Shown piece after piece: positions 7,235 to 13,709 of a DNA stretch of 28,030 nucleotides. The position numbers and the translations under genes are program-made. The notes beneath the pieces are model-generated. The model was given only the letters and a program-made list of their open reading frames with translations, made no database searches and had not been told where the DNA came from. The DNA is from a virus: positions 1-28,030 of the IMG/VR virus record IMGVR_UViG_3300022924_000029, one strand, 5' to 3'. The first letter of the stretch is position 1, and the number at the start of each line of letters is the position of its first letter.

Positions 7235-7402
7235 GGCAAACTTGGCAGCGGCCATTTCGTTCCAGTTCGCCAATGCCACCCGTTTGCCTGCGTTGGTGAC
7301 TACTGTTGAGCAGCACCAAACAGACCAATTCAACAGTACAGCGTTGTGTGCGATTTTAGGTCGCTTGCGGCAGTCCGGGCACTTATACAGGATTCGATAC
7401 AT
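7208..7402 (-). CDS. Small zinc-binding protein resembling Lar restriction alleviation proteins
   Basis: The 64-aa protein starts at ATG 7400-7402, with GGAGG 5 nt upstream, inside the last codons of the preceding gene (20-nt overlap). The layout is CPDC near the N-terminus, then a WSVWCCS strand, and ALANWNEMAAAKF. The order C-x2-C, aromatic strand with Cys, then A-x2-WN, is the signature of the Lar-type family; prophage Rac Lar reduces type I restriction by the host. The second cysteine pair is irregular (WCCS instead of C-x2-C), so zinc binding may differ. The last codons double as the P2 box. Anti-restriction is an inference from the family pattern. Confidence 0.65.
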   Translation of the reverse strand: MYRILYKCPDCRKRPKIAHNAVLLNWSVWCCSTVVTNAGKRVALANWNEMAAAKFARRAVIPTK

Positions 7403-7580
7403 CGCCACCTCCCAAGTCACGAATTTTGCGCTGCAGGTCGATGATTTCTTGATTGTAGCCTGCAATGGCGCGTTTGTCATTCCGGTAGGCTTGGCCCTCC
7501 GCGTATGGCAGGGCCTCCTGTAGGGACTTAATCCAGCCTCGCCGGACTTCGATTTGGTGTTGCAGGTCTGGTATGTTCAT
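7383..7580 (-). CDS. Small coiled-coil protein
   Basis: The 65-aa protein begins MNIPDLQHQIEVRRGWIKSL and continues as a heptad-rich helix (IIDLQRKIRDL) before a Gly-rich end. The ATG shares ATGA with the stop of the membrane protein gene upstream. Its 3' end overlaps the Lar-like gene start by 20 nt and supplies that gene's ribosome binding site. Function unknown. Its coupling to a membrane protein on one side and an anti-restriction candidate on the other is the only clue. Confidence 0.75.
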   Translation of the reverse strand: MNIPDLQHQIEVRRGWIKSLQEALPYAEGQAYRNDKRAIAGYNQEIIDLQRKIRDLGGGDVSNPV

Positions 7581-8077
7581 ACCTCAGGGCCTCCGAAAGC
7601 GGAATAGATGATCAGGCAGAACCAACCGGCGATAGCCACAACGGCGTAGGCATTGCGCCACCAATACGACCAATAGAGTTTTTCTTGGAGTTCGGCCTGC
7701 TTATCGACACGTATCGACAGCAGGCGGGTCAGGCGCTCCTCGGCCATCGTCATTTTGCGGGGCGCTACCGTGATGACCGGCCGGGCGGTTTTGGTCCATG
7801 CCGCCTGCGCCACGTTATCATTGAAGCGGGCATCGTCCGACTCACACCACGCCATCCAGATTTGGAAACCTACGCGGTCGCCGTAGTCAGCACGGAGTTG
7901 TTTAGCGATTTCGGCCCACGCTCCTCGTGCGGTGTCCGCACATGGCGGCAGCAGGCGCAAAGCCCTGTCGCAGAACGACTCATTTTTCACTTTGTCCAGT
8001 GCCGCCTGCGACACACAGGCAGGACACGGGGTCAGTTCGCTCTTGTAGCAGTGCGGATGCAGCTCGCATTTGTTCAT
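7577..8077 (-). CDS. Cys-rich N-terminus, C-terminal membrane anchor protein
   Basis: The 166-aa protein starts MNKCELHPHCYKSELTPCPAC, giving a His/Cys cluster that could bind zinc (C4, C10, C18, C21). The middle is helical and charged (TMAEERLTRLLSIRVDKQAELQEK). It ends with one transmembrane segment, about residues 139-159 (WWRNAYAVVAIAGWFCLIIYSAF). This suggests a cytoplasmic domain tethered by its C-terminus to the inner membrane. The start codon lies 98 bp inside the end of the upstream gene, an unusually long overlap. AAGGT lies 8 nt before the ATG. Function unknown. Confidence 0.75.
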   Translation of the reverse strand: MNKCELHPHCYKSELTPCPACVSQAALDKVKNESFCDRALRLLPPCADTARGAWAEIAKQLRADYGDRVGFQIWMAWCESDDARFNDNVAQAAWTKTARPVITVAPRKMTMAEERLTRLLSIRVDKQAELQEKLYWSYWWRNAYAVVAIAGWFCLIIYSAFGGPEV

Positions 8078-8534
8078 GTCTGTCTACCTTGAAAGATGTG
8101 GTGTGCCAATGGCTTTTGTGATGGCCAATGGTGGATTGGGGGTTGCCGAAGAATGAGTCGTACACGCTCATTCCTTTATGTAGCCGGCGCCGGACGGAAC
8201 TGTAGGATATCTGGATGAAATCCTTGTAAGTTTCATATACGTCACGGGCCGGCATACACATGCCGCAGATTTCGACCCACAGCAGGCGTTTTATGCGGGC
8301 TTTCTCACTGGCCGCCAACAATGCGACACGGCCAGCCCCGGTCAAAGTTCCTTTACGGCGCTCGTAGTATTGTTGACGATGGATCGAGGCATTTTGCGGC
8401 GGCCACACCAAACCGGGGATAAGCTCGCACATATCAGCGAATTTGGCGGCAGTTACGCCCAAGGTGTCATACGTGGCCTTTTTAGACCACTGCTTCTTGG
8501 CGCAGTCGCGAATAAAAGCCTCGGTCGAGTCCAT
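7980..8534 (-). CDS. Putative DNA-binding (helix-turn-helix-like) protein
   Basis: The 184-aa protein starts at ATG 8532-8534, sharing TGATG with the ATPase stop; AAGGAG lies 5 nt upstream. Residues about 5-40 (IRDCAKKQWSKKATYDTLGV) and about 95-125 (YKDFIQISYSSVRRRLHKGM) look like two helix-turn-helix-type modules. The second ends RRRLHKGMSVYDSFF, similar to the rRL-x-G-x-S-x2-A repeats seen beside phage HNH domains. The last 32 codons overlap the next gene in another frame. It is probably a sequence-specific DNA binder coupled to the ATPase upstream. No nuclease motif is visible. Confidence 0.7.
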   Translation of the reverse strand: MDSTEAFIRDCAKKQWSKKATYDTLGVTAAKFADMCELIPGLVWPPQNASIHRQQYYERRKGTLTGAGRVALLAASEKARIKRLLWVEICGMCMPARDVYETYKDFIQISYSSVRRRLHKGMSVYDSFFGNPQSTIGHHKSHWHTTSFKVDRHEQMRAASALLQERTDPVSCLCVAGGTGQSEK

Positions 8535-9613
8535 CACGTCTCCTTCCACTTAGCTGATTTGGCGATGACGGATTTGAAGGCTATACGCAGTGGGTGGCTC
8601 ATGATGCGCTGATTCTGCTCGGCCCACTGCTCAAGGAACTCCTTAGGAGTGGCCACCCTGATAGTGTGCCCAACTTGGGTTTTGTAATTAGCCGAAGTGC
8701 TGACGGCGTGGTAATAGCCGCTACTGCCAGCGTACACCGTGTGCGTCATGCCCTTGGCCACCATAGCTTCCATTTCTTTTTGGCTATTGACTATGATCGC
8801 GCCGGGGTTCTTCTCGGTGAAGCGTCTGTAGCACGCCTCTTTTACCAGCTCAGGGCAGCCATACTCGGCGTACTGCAGATCTGCTAACCCGCTGTCCATT
8901 TTTTCGGCGATTTCATCCCAACGCTGTGTGCTGAACCACATTTCCTTGGTTTGGTTCTTGATGTCCCAATCCGACACTGTCTGCCGGTCCCGCTCTAGGG
9001 TGATGAATTCAGGCATCACGTTGTACCCGTAGGCGAGGTCGGTGTCACACACGTACAGGCCACCCACGTACAACTTTCCGGGGCGACTCGGCAGAATGTC
9101 GCCTTTTGGCGTCTTGATGGCATCTTCCATCAGGGGTTGCATCAGCAGGCAGCTATCGTAGATGGCTGTAGTATCCGTGTGACTGAGGCCGGACACCACA
9201 AATTCAAGGCCAAAATTCGCGACCTCGGCGGGGCATTCATCGATGCATAGCACCTCATCGCCGTATGTGTCACTGTGGCGAAATTCCGGGTACCAATCAA
9301 CGTACCCGTTGCGTACTTTCACCTTGTATTCTTCGCGGGCCAACACCAAAAGGGCCAGCTTGTAGCCCTCACCGAAACTGCCGATTGCTGAATCATCGTC
9401 GGCCTTGGAGGTGTTGCCCAGAATCAGGGTCCGGGCATCCAGAGTAACATCGCGACTGGCGATTGTCAAAGTATCACCCATGAAGGAATACTCCAAGGGC
9501 GAGTCGCTGTCGATGGCATTTTGCAACAGTTCTCGCACTGCCTCGGCCACGCCCCATTGGCGGACGTATTGGCGAGACAGCGGCAATTCTATAGTACGTG
9601 AAATCTGGTTCAT
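8534..9613 (-). CDS. GHKL-type ATPase
   Basis: The 359-aa protein has the N-box AVRELLQNAIDSDS (residues 25-38; E28, N32 and D35 are the expected catalytic and Mg-binding residues) and the glycine-rich lid IGSFGEGYKLAL (77-88). This is the layout of HSP90/MutL/gyrase-B-like ATPases, most like stand-alone HATPase proteins. Beyond the ATPase domain (about residues 1-190) the sequence is unfamiliar, with LERDRQTVSDWDIKNQT and a helical C-terminus. GGGAG lies before the ATG. The stop overlaps the start of the HTH-like gene (TGATG). It is not a MutL or topoisomerase by length or context. A role in DNA transactions or in blocking host defence is possible but unproven. Confidence 0.85.
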   Translation of the reverse strand: MNQISRTIELPLSRQYVRQWGVAEAVRELLQNAIDSDSPLEYSFMGDTLTIASRDVTLDARTLILGNTSKADDDSAIGSFGEGYKLALLVLAREEYKVKVRNGYVDWYPEFRHSDTYGDEVLCIDECPAEVANFGLEFVVSGLSHTDTTAIYDSCLLMQPLMEDAIKTPKGDILPSRPGKLYVGGLYVCDTDLAYGYNVMPEFITLERDRQTVSDWDIKNQTKEMWFSTQRWDEIAEKMDSGLADLQYAEYGCPELVKEACYRRFTEKNPGAIIVNSQKEMEAMVAKGMTHTVYAGSSGYYHAVSTSANYKTQVGHTIRVATPKEFLEQWAEQNQRIMSHPLRIAFKSVIAKSAKWKET

Positions 9614-9637
9614 TTATTTCTCCCGGCGACGAGGAGA

Positions 9638-9654
9638 GGCGCCACTTAGGCGCC
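9638..9654. other. Short hairpin in gene gap
   Basis: GGCGCC-ACTTA-GGCGCC in the 49-nt gap between the P-loop gene and the ATPase gene, just before the ATPase ribosome binding site. No U-tract; it may be a processing or stability element. Confidence 0.35.
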
Positions 9655-9662
9655 CGCTCAGG

Positions 9663-9911
9663 TTAAGCAGTTCTGGTTTTGATGGCGTATTCGTATTCGG
9701 CCAGCCGCAAAGCAAAGCGCCGGGCGAGGGAATACGCCATATCTTGGTTGTTGGTCAGGAACAGATAGCCGTGTTTCAAATTGACCGGCATTTCCTTTAA
9801 TTCATCCAACTCAATGACATTATCGAGGCCGTGCCGTTCCATGAGGATGGCGGCCTGCGAAGTTTTGCCGCACCCTCGCGGACCATACACCACGAGCGAA
9901 ACATTAGCCAT
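9663..9911 (-). CDS. Small P-loop NTPase-like protein
   Basis: The 82-aa protein begins MANVSLVVYGPRGCGKTSQA, a clean Walker A motif (GPRGCGKT, residues 10-17), followed by LDNVIELDELKEM and HGYLFLTNNQDM, where the strand-Asp could act as a Walker B-like element. It is far shorter than usual P-loop kinases or AAA+ proteins, so it is a minimal fold or one half of a complex. The start overlaps the previous stop by 8 nt, and the ATPase gene follows after 49 nt. The nucleotide-binding motif is clear; the substrate is unknown. Confidence 0.8.
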   Translation of the reverse strand: MANVSLVVYGPRGCGKTSQAAILMERHGLDNVIELDELKEMPVNLKHGYLFLTNNQDMAYSLARRFALRLAEYEYAIKTRTA

Positions 9912-10098
9912 TTTGATTGTCCTCTTTGATGCCGAGAGCATCACAGGTCGCCAAGAACAGGCGATAGGCGGTTGAAATTTCCGGCTTGTTATAGCCTGTG
10001 TGTGAGGTGAAGCGGTGCTGACGCACCACCTCAGGCAGCATGGCGTGCAAGTCGGCATAGATCCGTTCGAACATATCTTGAAGATCTTGCCGTGTCAT
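9904..10098 (-). CDS. Small helical phage protein
   Basis: The 64-aa protein begins MTRQDLQDMFERIYADLHAM. The ATG at 10096-10098 has AAGGAG 8 nt upstream. That ribosome binding site, plus the preceding 20 or so bases, is an exact copy of the end of the DUF3102-like gene (34-bp repeat). The protein is mainly helical and ends KEDNQNG. Its stop overlaps the start of the P-loop gene. Function unknown. Confidence 0.75.
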   Translation of the reverse strand: MTRQDLQDMFERIYADLHAMLPEVVRQHRFTSHTGYNKPEISTAYRLFLATCDALGIKEDNQNG

Positions 10099-10129
10099 TT
10101 CAGTACTCCTTCTTGATGATGTCGTAGGC
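10096..10129 (-). repeat. 34-bp direct repeat, copy A (duplicated gene end and RBS)
   Basis: Read leftward it ends AAGGAGTACTGAAATG and is identical over 34 bp to 10248-10281. Here the copy is not coding except for its last three bases, the ATG of the 64-aa gene; it supplies that gene's ribosome binding site. Confidence 0.95.
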
Positions 10130-10139
10130 TCGCGCCCCG

Positions 10140-10250
10140 CTAATCCAAGCTTTCGCATGGGCAACCGCATTTTGGGCATTTATCAACTACTCGCAGTGTC
10201 CAATGCCCCCACCACCCACATTTGGGGTTTGTACACGCCTCGAAGCCCAT
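10140..10250 (-). CDS. 36-aa zinc-ribbon miniprotein
   Basis: The ATG at 10248-10250 lies 1 nt after the TGA of the DUF3102-like gene, behind AAGGAG. The 36-aa product has CTNPKCGWWGHW near its start and DKCPKCGCPC near its end, giving C-x4-C and C-x2-C-x-C-x-C, a compact zinc ribbon. TAG is at 10140-10142. The gene lies between two copies of a 34-bp direct repeat, which suggests it entered by duplication or insertion. Phages carry many such small zinc proteins that bind host targets; the target here is unknown. Confidence 0.75.
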   Translation of the reverse strand: MGFEACTNPKCGWWGHWTLRVVDKCPKCGCPCESLD

Positions 10251-10281
10251 TTCAGTACTCCTTCTTGATGATGTCGTAGGC
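10248..10281 (-). repeat. 34-bp direct repeat, copy B (original gene end and RBS)
   Basis: Identical to 10096-10129. In this copy it encodes the last residues (AYDIIKKEY-stop) of the DUF3102-like protein and the ribosome binding site plus ATG of the zinc-ribbon gene, so it is the probable parent copy. Confidence 0.95.
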
Positions 10282-11169
10282 GCGGGTGATGGTTTTCAGC
10301 AGGCGTTCTTCATCGGCCTGCCCGGTGACCTCATTGTCCATGCCGCGCTCGATGAACAGGAGGGATTGGCGGTTTGGCAGTTCGGCCGGATCGATGTCGA
10401 GGCCGAAAACCAACCATGCCCACTCGACTGGCTTGATGCCCTTCCACGGTTCGGTTTTGGTGGGGTCGAGCTTCTTGAGGCGCTCTACGCAGTCCATCAT
10501 CATGATCTGGCCGATCACCACGCGGACGTTCGGGCCTGCGGGCTGAGCCGGGGCAGTTGGCGGTTTGATGGTTGGGGCTGGTTTCGGCGGGGCAGTGTCC
10601 GCGCCGGCATCCGGGGCCATTGCGTCGCAGTTGATGGTTTCGTACTCACCTTCAACGGTCGTGGGGGTAGGGTCGCGGGTTTCCTTGATGGCGTCACGCA
10701 CTGTGGTGCGGGTGATTGGCTCATTCTCGGCCAGTTTGTCGCGGATGTGGATCAGGACGCTGTCCGGGGCCGAAATCAGCTCTTTCAGGGTGCTGACCGG
10801 CAGGGCATCGACCATTTCCTGCGTGATGCGGCCTTCACCGACCATGGTGGCGAGGTTCATCAGTTTGTTGGCGGTGGACTTGTTGTTGATTTGGGTGTTG
10901 GCTTCGCGCCATTTGCCAAACTGCAAGTCGCCGGGGATCAGGGCACGTGCTTCATTCAGCAGGCGGCCGACTTTGATTTGGGCCTTGGCCACGTCTTTGG
11001 CGGTGGCCTCAACGATTTCATTGATGCCTGCGCTGATTTTGGTCAGCTTGGCGATGCCCGCGCCGTCCACGCCGTGATACCACTTGCTACCATCTTGGGT
11101 GGAGTGCGGGTCAGCCAGCGAGCCTGCGGGGGCGATGCCCAAGGCTGCGCGTTGGTCTTTGTAGCTCAT
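10252..11169 (-). CDS. DUF3102-like putative DNA-binding protein
   Basis: The 305-aa protein has a helical N-terminal half: KVGRLLNEARALIPGDLQFGKW (about residues 66-87), then NNKSTANKLMNLATM, the pattern of DUF3102-type proteins in which a helix-turn-helix follows a L-x2-A-x2-LP-x-G-x-F-x-W motif. Next comes DALPVSTLKELIS and ITRTTVRDAIKE, resembling the helical DNA-binding part of KorB/ParB-like proteins. Residues about 165-215 are a Pro/Thr-rich linker, and the C-terminal 90 residues form a second domain ending IIKKEY. It is the first gene behind P3. A transcription regulator or partition-like DNA binder would fit; neither is proven. Confidence 0.8.
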   Translation of the reverse strand: MSYKDQRAALGIAPAGSLADPHSTQDGSKWYHGVDGAGIAKLTKISAGINEIVEATAKDVAKAQIKVGRLLNEARALIPGDLQFGKWREANTQINNKSTANKLMNLATMVGEGRITQEMVDALPVSTLKELISAPDSVLIHIRDKLAENEPITRTTVRDAIKETRDPTPTTVEGEYETINCDAMAPDAGADTAPPKPAPTIKPPTAPAQPAGPNVRVVIGQIMMMDCVERLKKLDPTKTEPWKGIKPVEWAWLVFGLDIDPAELPNRQSLLFIERGMDNEVTGQADEERLLKTITRAYDIIKKEY

Positions 11170-11207
11170 TTTGTTTCCCCTTCGTTATTGACGGAACCAG
11201 AACCTGT

Positions 11208-11249
11208 ATTATACCATACATGCAATGGCGTGCATACTACCGCTCGTCG
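11208..11249 (-). promoter_or_regulatory. Leftward promoter P3 with 36-nt box spacing
   Basis: Read leftward: CGACGAGCGG (11240-11249), TAGTATGCA, then a perfect TATAAT (11208-11213). There is no good -35 hexamer (TATGCA at that position). The -10 is followed by ACAGGTTCTGGT, nearly the same as P1. The box coincides with the stop of the upstream gene (GAC GAG CGG TAG). Confidence 0.9.
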
Positions 11250-11794
11250 CCCGCCGCGAACGGATAATCCCATGCATGCCATACTGTCGTGAACGGCGAA
11301 GGGCAGTGCTTGCCGTTATGCTCGGATTTCGGGCGCAGACAGTTGGTGCACGGGTCTGCCGAGGATTCGTTGGACTTGACGCCGCCCCGGATTGCGGCTT
11401 GGAGTCTCTCGTTAAAGTCTTCTTTAGACTCATCAGGGCCTTGCACAACAAGACCGCTTCCGAGTGAGTATACAGCAACGAATTTCGGTTCAGGGAACAT
11501 CACTTCGGTTGGAATTTTGTCGGGCCAGTTTTTGTCGCGGGCCGTGAACGACCCATCCCAGTTGCCTTCAAACTCCGGGATGCCATCGAGCAAGTGGACC
11601 TCGGAGGGGGCGATGTGCCACGACACTTGGGTGTCGCCGGGCAGCACTACGTAGACCACGTTCGCCCATGGATCGCCATCAGGCTTGGAAGTGTCGATGC
11701 CCCGGCCAGCCTTCCACCCTGCAGCCAAGGCCGCTTTGCAGAAGGCGATGGCGAGGTTGTTACGTTGGCGGTACAGCTCGTTAATTTGGTCCAT
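11237..11794 (-). CDS. Phage protein with C-terminal zinc-knuckle-like motif
   Basis: The 185-aa protein starts MDQINELYRQRNNLAIAF and includes SWHIAPSEVHLLDGIP (about residues 78-93), a strand-rich segment. Near its C-terminus CTNCLRPKSEHNGKHCPSP gives C-x2-C-x8-H-x3-HC, a probable zinc site like those in many small phage proteins of unknown role. The start overlaps the previous stop by 14 nt. The stop codon TAG is part of the P3 box, so the final codons are constrained by both functions. Last gene of the P5 unit. Confidence 0.8.
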   Translation of the reverse strand: MDQINELYRQRNNLAIAFCKAALAAGWKAGRGIDTSKPDGDPWANVVYVVLPGDTQVSWHIAPSEVHLLDGIPEFEGNWDGSFTARDKNWPDKIPTEVMFPEPKFVAVYSLGSGLVVQGPDESKEDFNERLQAAIRGGVKSNESSADPCTNCLRPKSEHNGKHCPSPFTTVWHAWDYPFAAGDER

Positions 11795-11963
11795 TCTCGG
11801 CCTCTAACAGTTCTTTCAGCAATTTACGTTGGCGCTGGATGGCGCGGGCGGTTGTCATGAAACGTTGGGCCAAGACTTCATTGGAGAGTTTATGCTCCAA
11901 AATCATCTTGTTCTGGCGTTCATTGAACCGGAGAGATTGCATTGTTGCAGCTAAAAGGCTCAT
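11781..11963 (-). CDS. Small helical protein
   Basis: The 60-aa protein starts at ATG 11961-11963, sharing ATGA with the upstream stop. It reads MSLLAATMQSLRFNERQNKM and continues as a basic helical chain (RAIQRQRKLLKELLEAE). No motif recognised. Translationally coupled at both ends. Confidence 0.7.
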   Translation of the reverse strand: MSLLAATMQSLRFNERQNKMILEHKLSNEVLAQRFMTTARAIQRQRKLLKELLEAENGPN

Positions 11964-12226
11964 GCTTTGTTCCTCGCATACCCTTCCATCAGTTCTTGGA
12001 TCACGCACTTTGTTTCACGTGAAACCATAACCTCCACCGGACCGCCGCCACCGATCATAGTGGTTCGCTCATAAATGTGGTACCCGACATTTTCAGGTTC
12101 TGGCGGGAGGAAACCGAACTCACTGTGCGACATCGAACCCTCACTAGGCTCGCACACTGCAAAACTCCGCATGCGGGGTTCGACTGCATAGACTTTTCCG
12201 GCCCAAGGGCCTCCTATGAACAGCAT
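11960..12226 (-). CDS. Small beta-rich phage protein carrying a parS-like site
   Basis: The 88-aa protein begins MLFIGGPWAGKVYAVEP, a start seen in phage proteins that open with a F-x-GGPxxG turn and are of unknown function. Later residues read YHIYERTTMI and ELMEGYARNKA. GGAG lies 5 nt before the ATG, inside the end of the upstream gene (13-nt overlap). Codons for VSRETK contain the best parS-like palindrome in the window (12011-12026). Confidence 0.75.
   Translation of the reverse strand: MLFIGGPWAGKVYAVEPRMRSFAVCEPSEGSMSHSEFGFLPPEPENVGYHIYERTTMIGGGGPVEVMVSRETKCVIQELMEGYARNKA
12011..12026. other. parS-like palindrome (15/16)
   Basis: TGTTTCACGTGAAACC: one outer base from the bacterial parS consensus TGTTTCACGTGAAACA, with a perfect 14-bp core palindrome. 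It lies within the 88-aa gene. Confidence 0.65.
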
Positions 12227-12507
12227 ATCAGCTCCTCATGCAGCAAGGACTCATGCTTAGCCTTGGCTGCATTGATAGCATCCAGCAGTTTGGTTTGTTT
12301 GGCGTCCCGGCTGGACCAAATGGCCTTCATATCAGCCAGCAGCGCCGCCAATGCGTCCTCATAGGTGGTGAACACTTGGGTGTCGAGGAGCACCCAACGG
12401 CGCGAGCCGATGTAAATGTTGGAGCGCCGGCCGGGGTCAAAGCGGTTAGGATCCTTCTCGATCCTCTCCACCCGGCGCATGCGGAGGTTGGCCATAAACA
12501 GGCTCAT
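12214..12507 (-). CDS. Small basic phage protein
   Basis: The 97-aa protein begins MSLFMANLRMRRVERIEKDP, has strand-rich NIYIGSRRWVLLDTQVFTTY, and ends in a long helix (KQTKLLDAINAAKAKHESLL). It shares ATGA with the upstream stop. No family recognised. Confidence 0.75.
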   Translation of the reverse strand: MSLFMANLRMRRVERIEKDPNRFDPGRRSNIYIGSRRWVLLDTQVFTTYEDALAALLADMKAIWSSRDAKQTKLLDAINAAKAKHESLLHEELICCS

Positions 12508-12836
12508 ACGACCCCCAAAGGCTTGCGATCAAGCCAAACAGTGTAGCCAATAATAGCGTCCTTGCCGTTGCGCATTTCTTTGTGGATTTCGAGCTGGAAC
12601 TGACGCTGATTGGCTGACATCCAAGCCAATGCCACCCACAGCATGCTACCCAGTGCCGAATGATGAGTGCAGCCAAAACGCCGCAACTCGTCAATTAAAC
12701 GGCGAGCTTGATAGACTCGCACGTCCAGCGGCTTACTACCATAAAGTGCCGGGCCGAACAGGCCAATATCATCAGCCCCCAAAGTCAAGCGCCCATCAGC
12801 ATGGAACGGGGCGTATCCTTTAAATTTGGGGTTCAT
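12504..12836 (-). CDS. Phage protein of unknown function
   Basis: The 110-aa protein opens MNPKFKGYAPFHADGRLTLG and includes RRLIDELRRFGCTHHSALGS and a strand-rich C-terminus (GYTVWLDRKPLGVV). It shares ATGA with the upstream stop. No motif or family recognised. Confidence 0.75.
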   Translation of the reverse strand: MNPKFKGYAPFHADGRLTLGADDIGLFGPALYGSKPLDVRVYQARRLIDELRRFGCTHHSALGSMLWVALAWMSANQRQFQLEIHKEMRNGKDAIIGYTVWLDRKPLGVV

Positions 12837-13165
12837 TTCGGCTCCCGGAACTCGGCAAGGGCTGCTCGCATGGCCACAACACGTGGGCCGTTGGTGTTGC
12901 CGATGACCTTGAGCAATTCATCAAGCTCATCGAGGACAGGTTTCACGCGATCCATCAAGCCGTCATAGCTGGAGCGGGCAGTGGTGCCGAGGTCGACCCG
13001 TTGCTGCTCGTCGCCGGGCAGTTCAACGACCAATTGGACGAGGCCATCCGGGCGCAACTGCCATTCACCGGCACAAACCGAGGCGCCGGTTTCGTCTTCG
13101 CATTCAATGAATGTGCAGCCAGTAGGGCCGGGAGTTTTGTCACATACAAACCGTAATTGTTTCAT
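12833..13165 (-). CDS. Phage protein of unknown function
   Basis: The 110-aa protein starts at ATG 13163-13165, 1 nt after the upstream stop, with GGAG about 9 nt before it. It begins MKQLRFVCDKTPGPTGCTFI and contains ECEDETGASVCAGEW, strand-rich with four cysteines in the first 40 residues. The C-terminal half is helical (VLDELDELLKVIGN). Upstream in-frame ATGs would overlap the preceding gene deeply and lack a binding site. Function unknown. Confidence 0.75.
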   Translation of the reverse strand: MKQLRFVCDKTPGPTGCTFIECEDETGASVCAGEWQLRPDGLVQLVVELPGDEQQRVDLGTTARSSYDGLMDRVKPVLDELDELLKVIGNTNGPRVVAMRAALAEFREPK

Positions 13166-13166
13166 A

Positions 13167-13382
13167 TCAGTACGCTCCAATTTTACCGCAAAAGTCGATG
13201 TAGGCATCAAAAGGCGAGACGCCGAAACCGATGTCAACGAAATGATCGAGTGTGTCGCGGCCCGAAAGCCACGTGACCCAGAACACGGGCTGGTTAAAGC
13301 GGGTGCCCGTGTTCAGAGTTTGTTGGAACCGCATGGGCACGCCGTTAACTAGGCGTGTCACGTTCGTATCCATTTTTGCCAT
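13167..13382 (-). CDS. Small phage protein of unknown function
   Basis: The 71-aa protein starts at ATG 13380-13382 behind GGAGGTAGA. It begins MAKMDTNVTRLVNGVPMRFQ and is strand-rich with aromatic residues (PVFWVTWLSG). No family recognised. It follows the previous gene by 1 nt. Confidence 0.7.
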   Translation of the reverse strand: MAKMDTNVTRLVNGVPMRFQQTLNTGTRFNQPVFWVTWLSGRDTLDHFVDIGFGVSPFDAYIDFCGKIGAY

Positions 13383-13383
13383 T

Positions 13384-13566
13384 CTACCTCCAAGGCTGCA
13401 TAGCCCAACGTTCAAAACGTTTCTTGATGTCGATTGATTGGTACGGGCAGCGCACGGCGGTCATTTCTTTGCCGTCATTGCGCACGACCGCATAAAATTG
13501 GCAGACGCCGGACCTTTTGGTTCGCCTGCGACACGGAACGATTTCATACGTCCAGCGCGGTTTCAT
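13384..13566 (-). CDS. Small basic phage protein
   Basis: The 60-aa protein starts at ATG 13564-13566, sharing ATGA with the upstream stop. It begins MKPRWTYEIVPCRRRTKRSG, is strongly basic and contains three cysteines. It may bind nucleic acid by charge; no motif supports more. Confidence 0.65.
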   Translation of the reverse strand: MKPRWTYEIVPCRRRTKRSGVCQFYAVVRNDGKEMTAVRCPYQSIDIKKRFERWAMQPWR

Positions 13567-13709
13567 TTTGGCACGTGGTCGTTGTACGCCCGAACCCAAC
13601 CCGCATCCCAACGTACATGCGAACGCGGCGACTTTTCTTTATCAAACTTGTTCATCTGGCGCAGGTCGCGGCGCAGGTAAGCGGCGTAACCTTCTTCAAA
13701 TGGAGTCAT
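13563..13709 (-). CDS. 48-aa protein resembling the Rmf/CrpP-type small fold
   Basis: The ATG at 13707-13709 overlaps the upstream stop (ATGA), with GGAGG 5 nt before it. The protein reads FEEGYAAYLRRD, then a variable loop, then RWDAGWVRAYND. The spacing G-x2-A ... W-x2-GW-x2-A matches a small fold shared by ribosome modulation factor and CrpP-like proteins that is widespread in phages. The usual NP pair in the loop is absent. Function is uncertain. Confidence 0.65.
   Translation of the reverse strand: MTPFEEGYAAYLRRDLRQMNKFDKEKSPRSHVRWDAGWVRAYNDHVPK

Noticed and set aside
6462-7523. Long plus-strand open frame (353 codons)
   Set aside because: Phe/Gly-rich antisense of the Lys/Ala-rich coiled-coil gene and its neighbours; no coding signals.
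10222-11292. Long plus-strand open frame (356 codons)
   Set aside because: It lies opposite the DUF3102-like gene, is low in recognisable motifs, and has no ribosome binding site; an antisense shadow of the real gene's codon bias.
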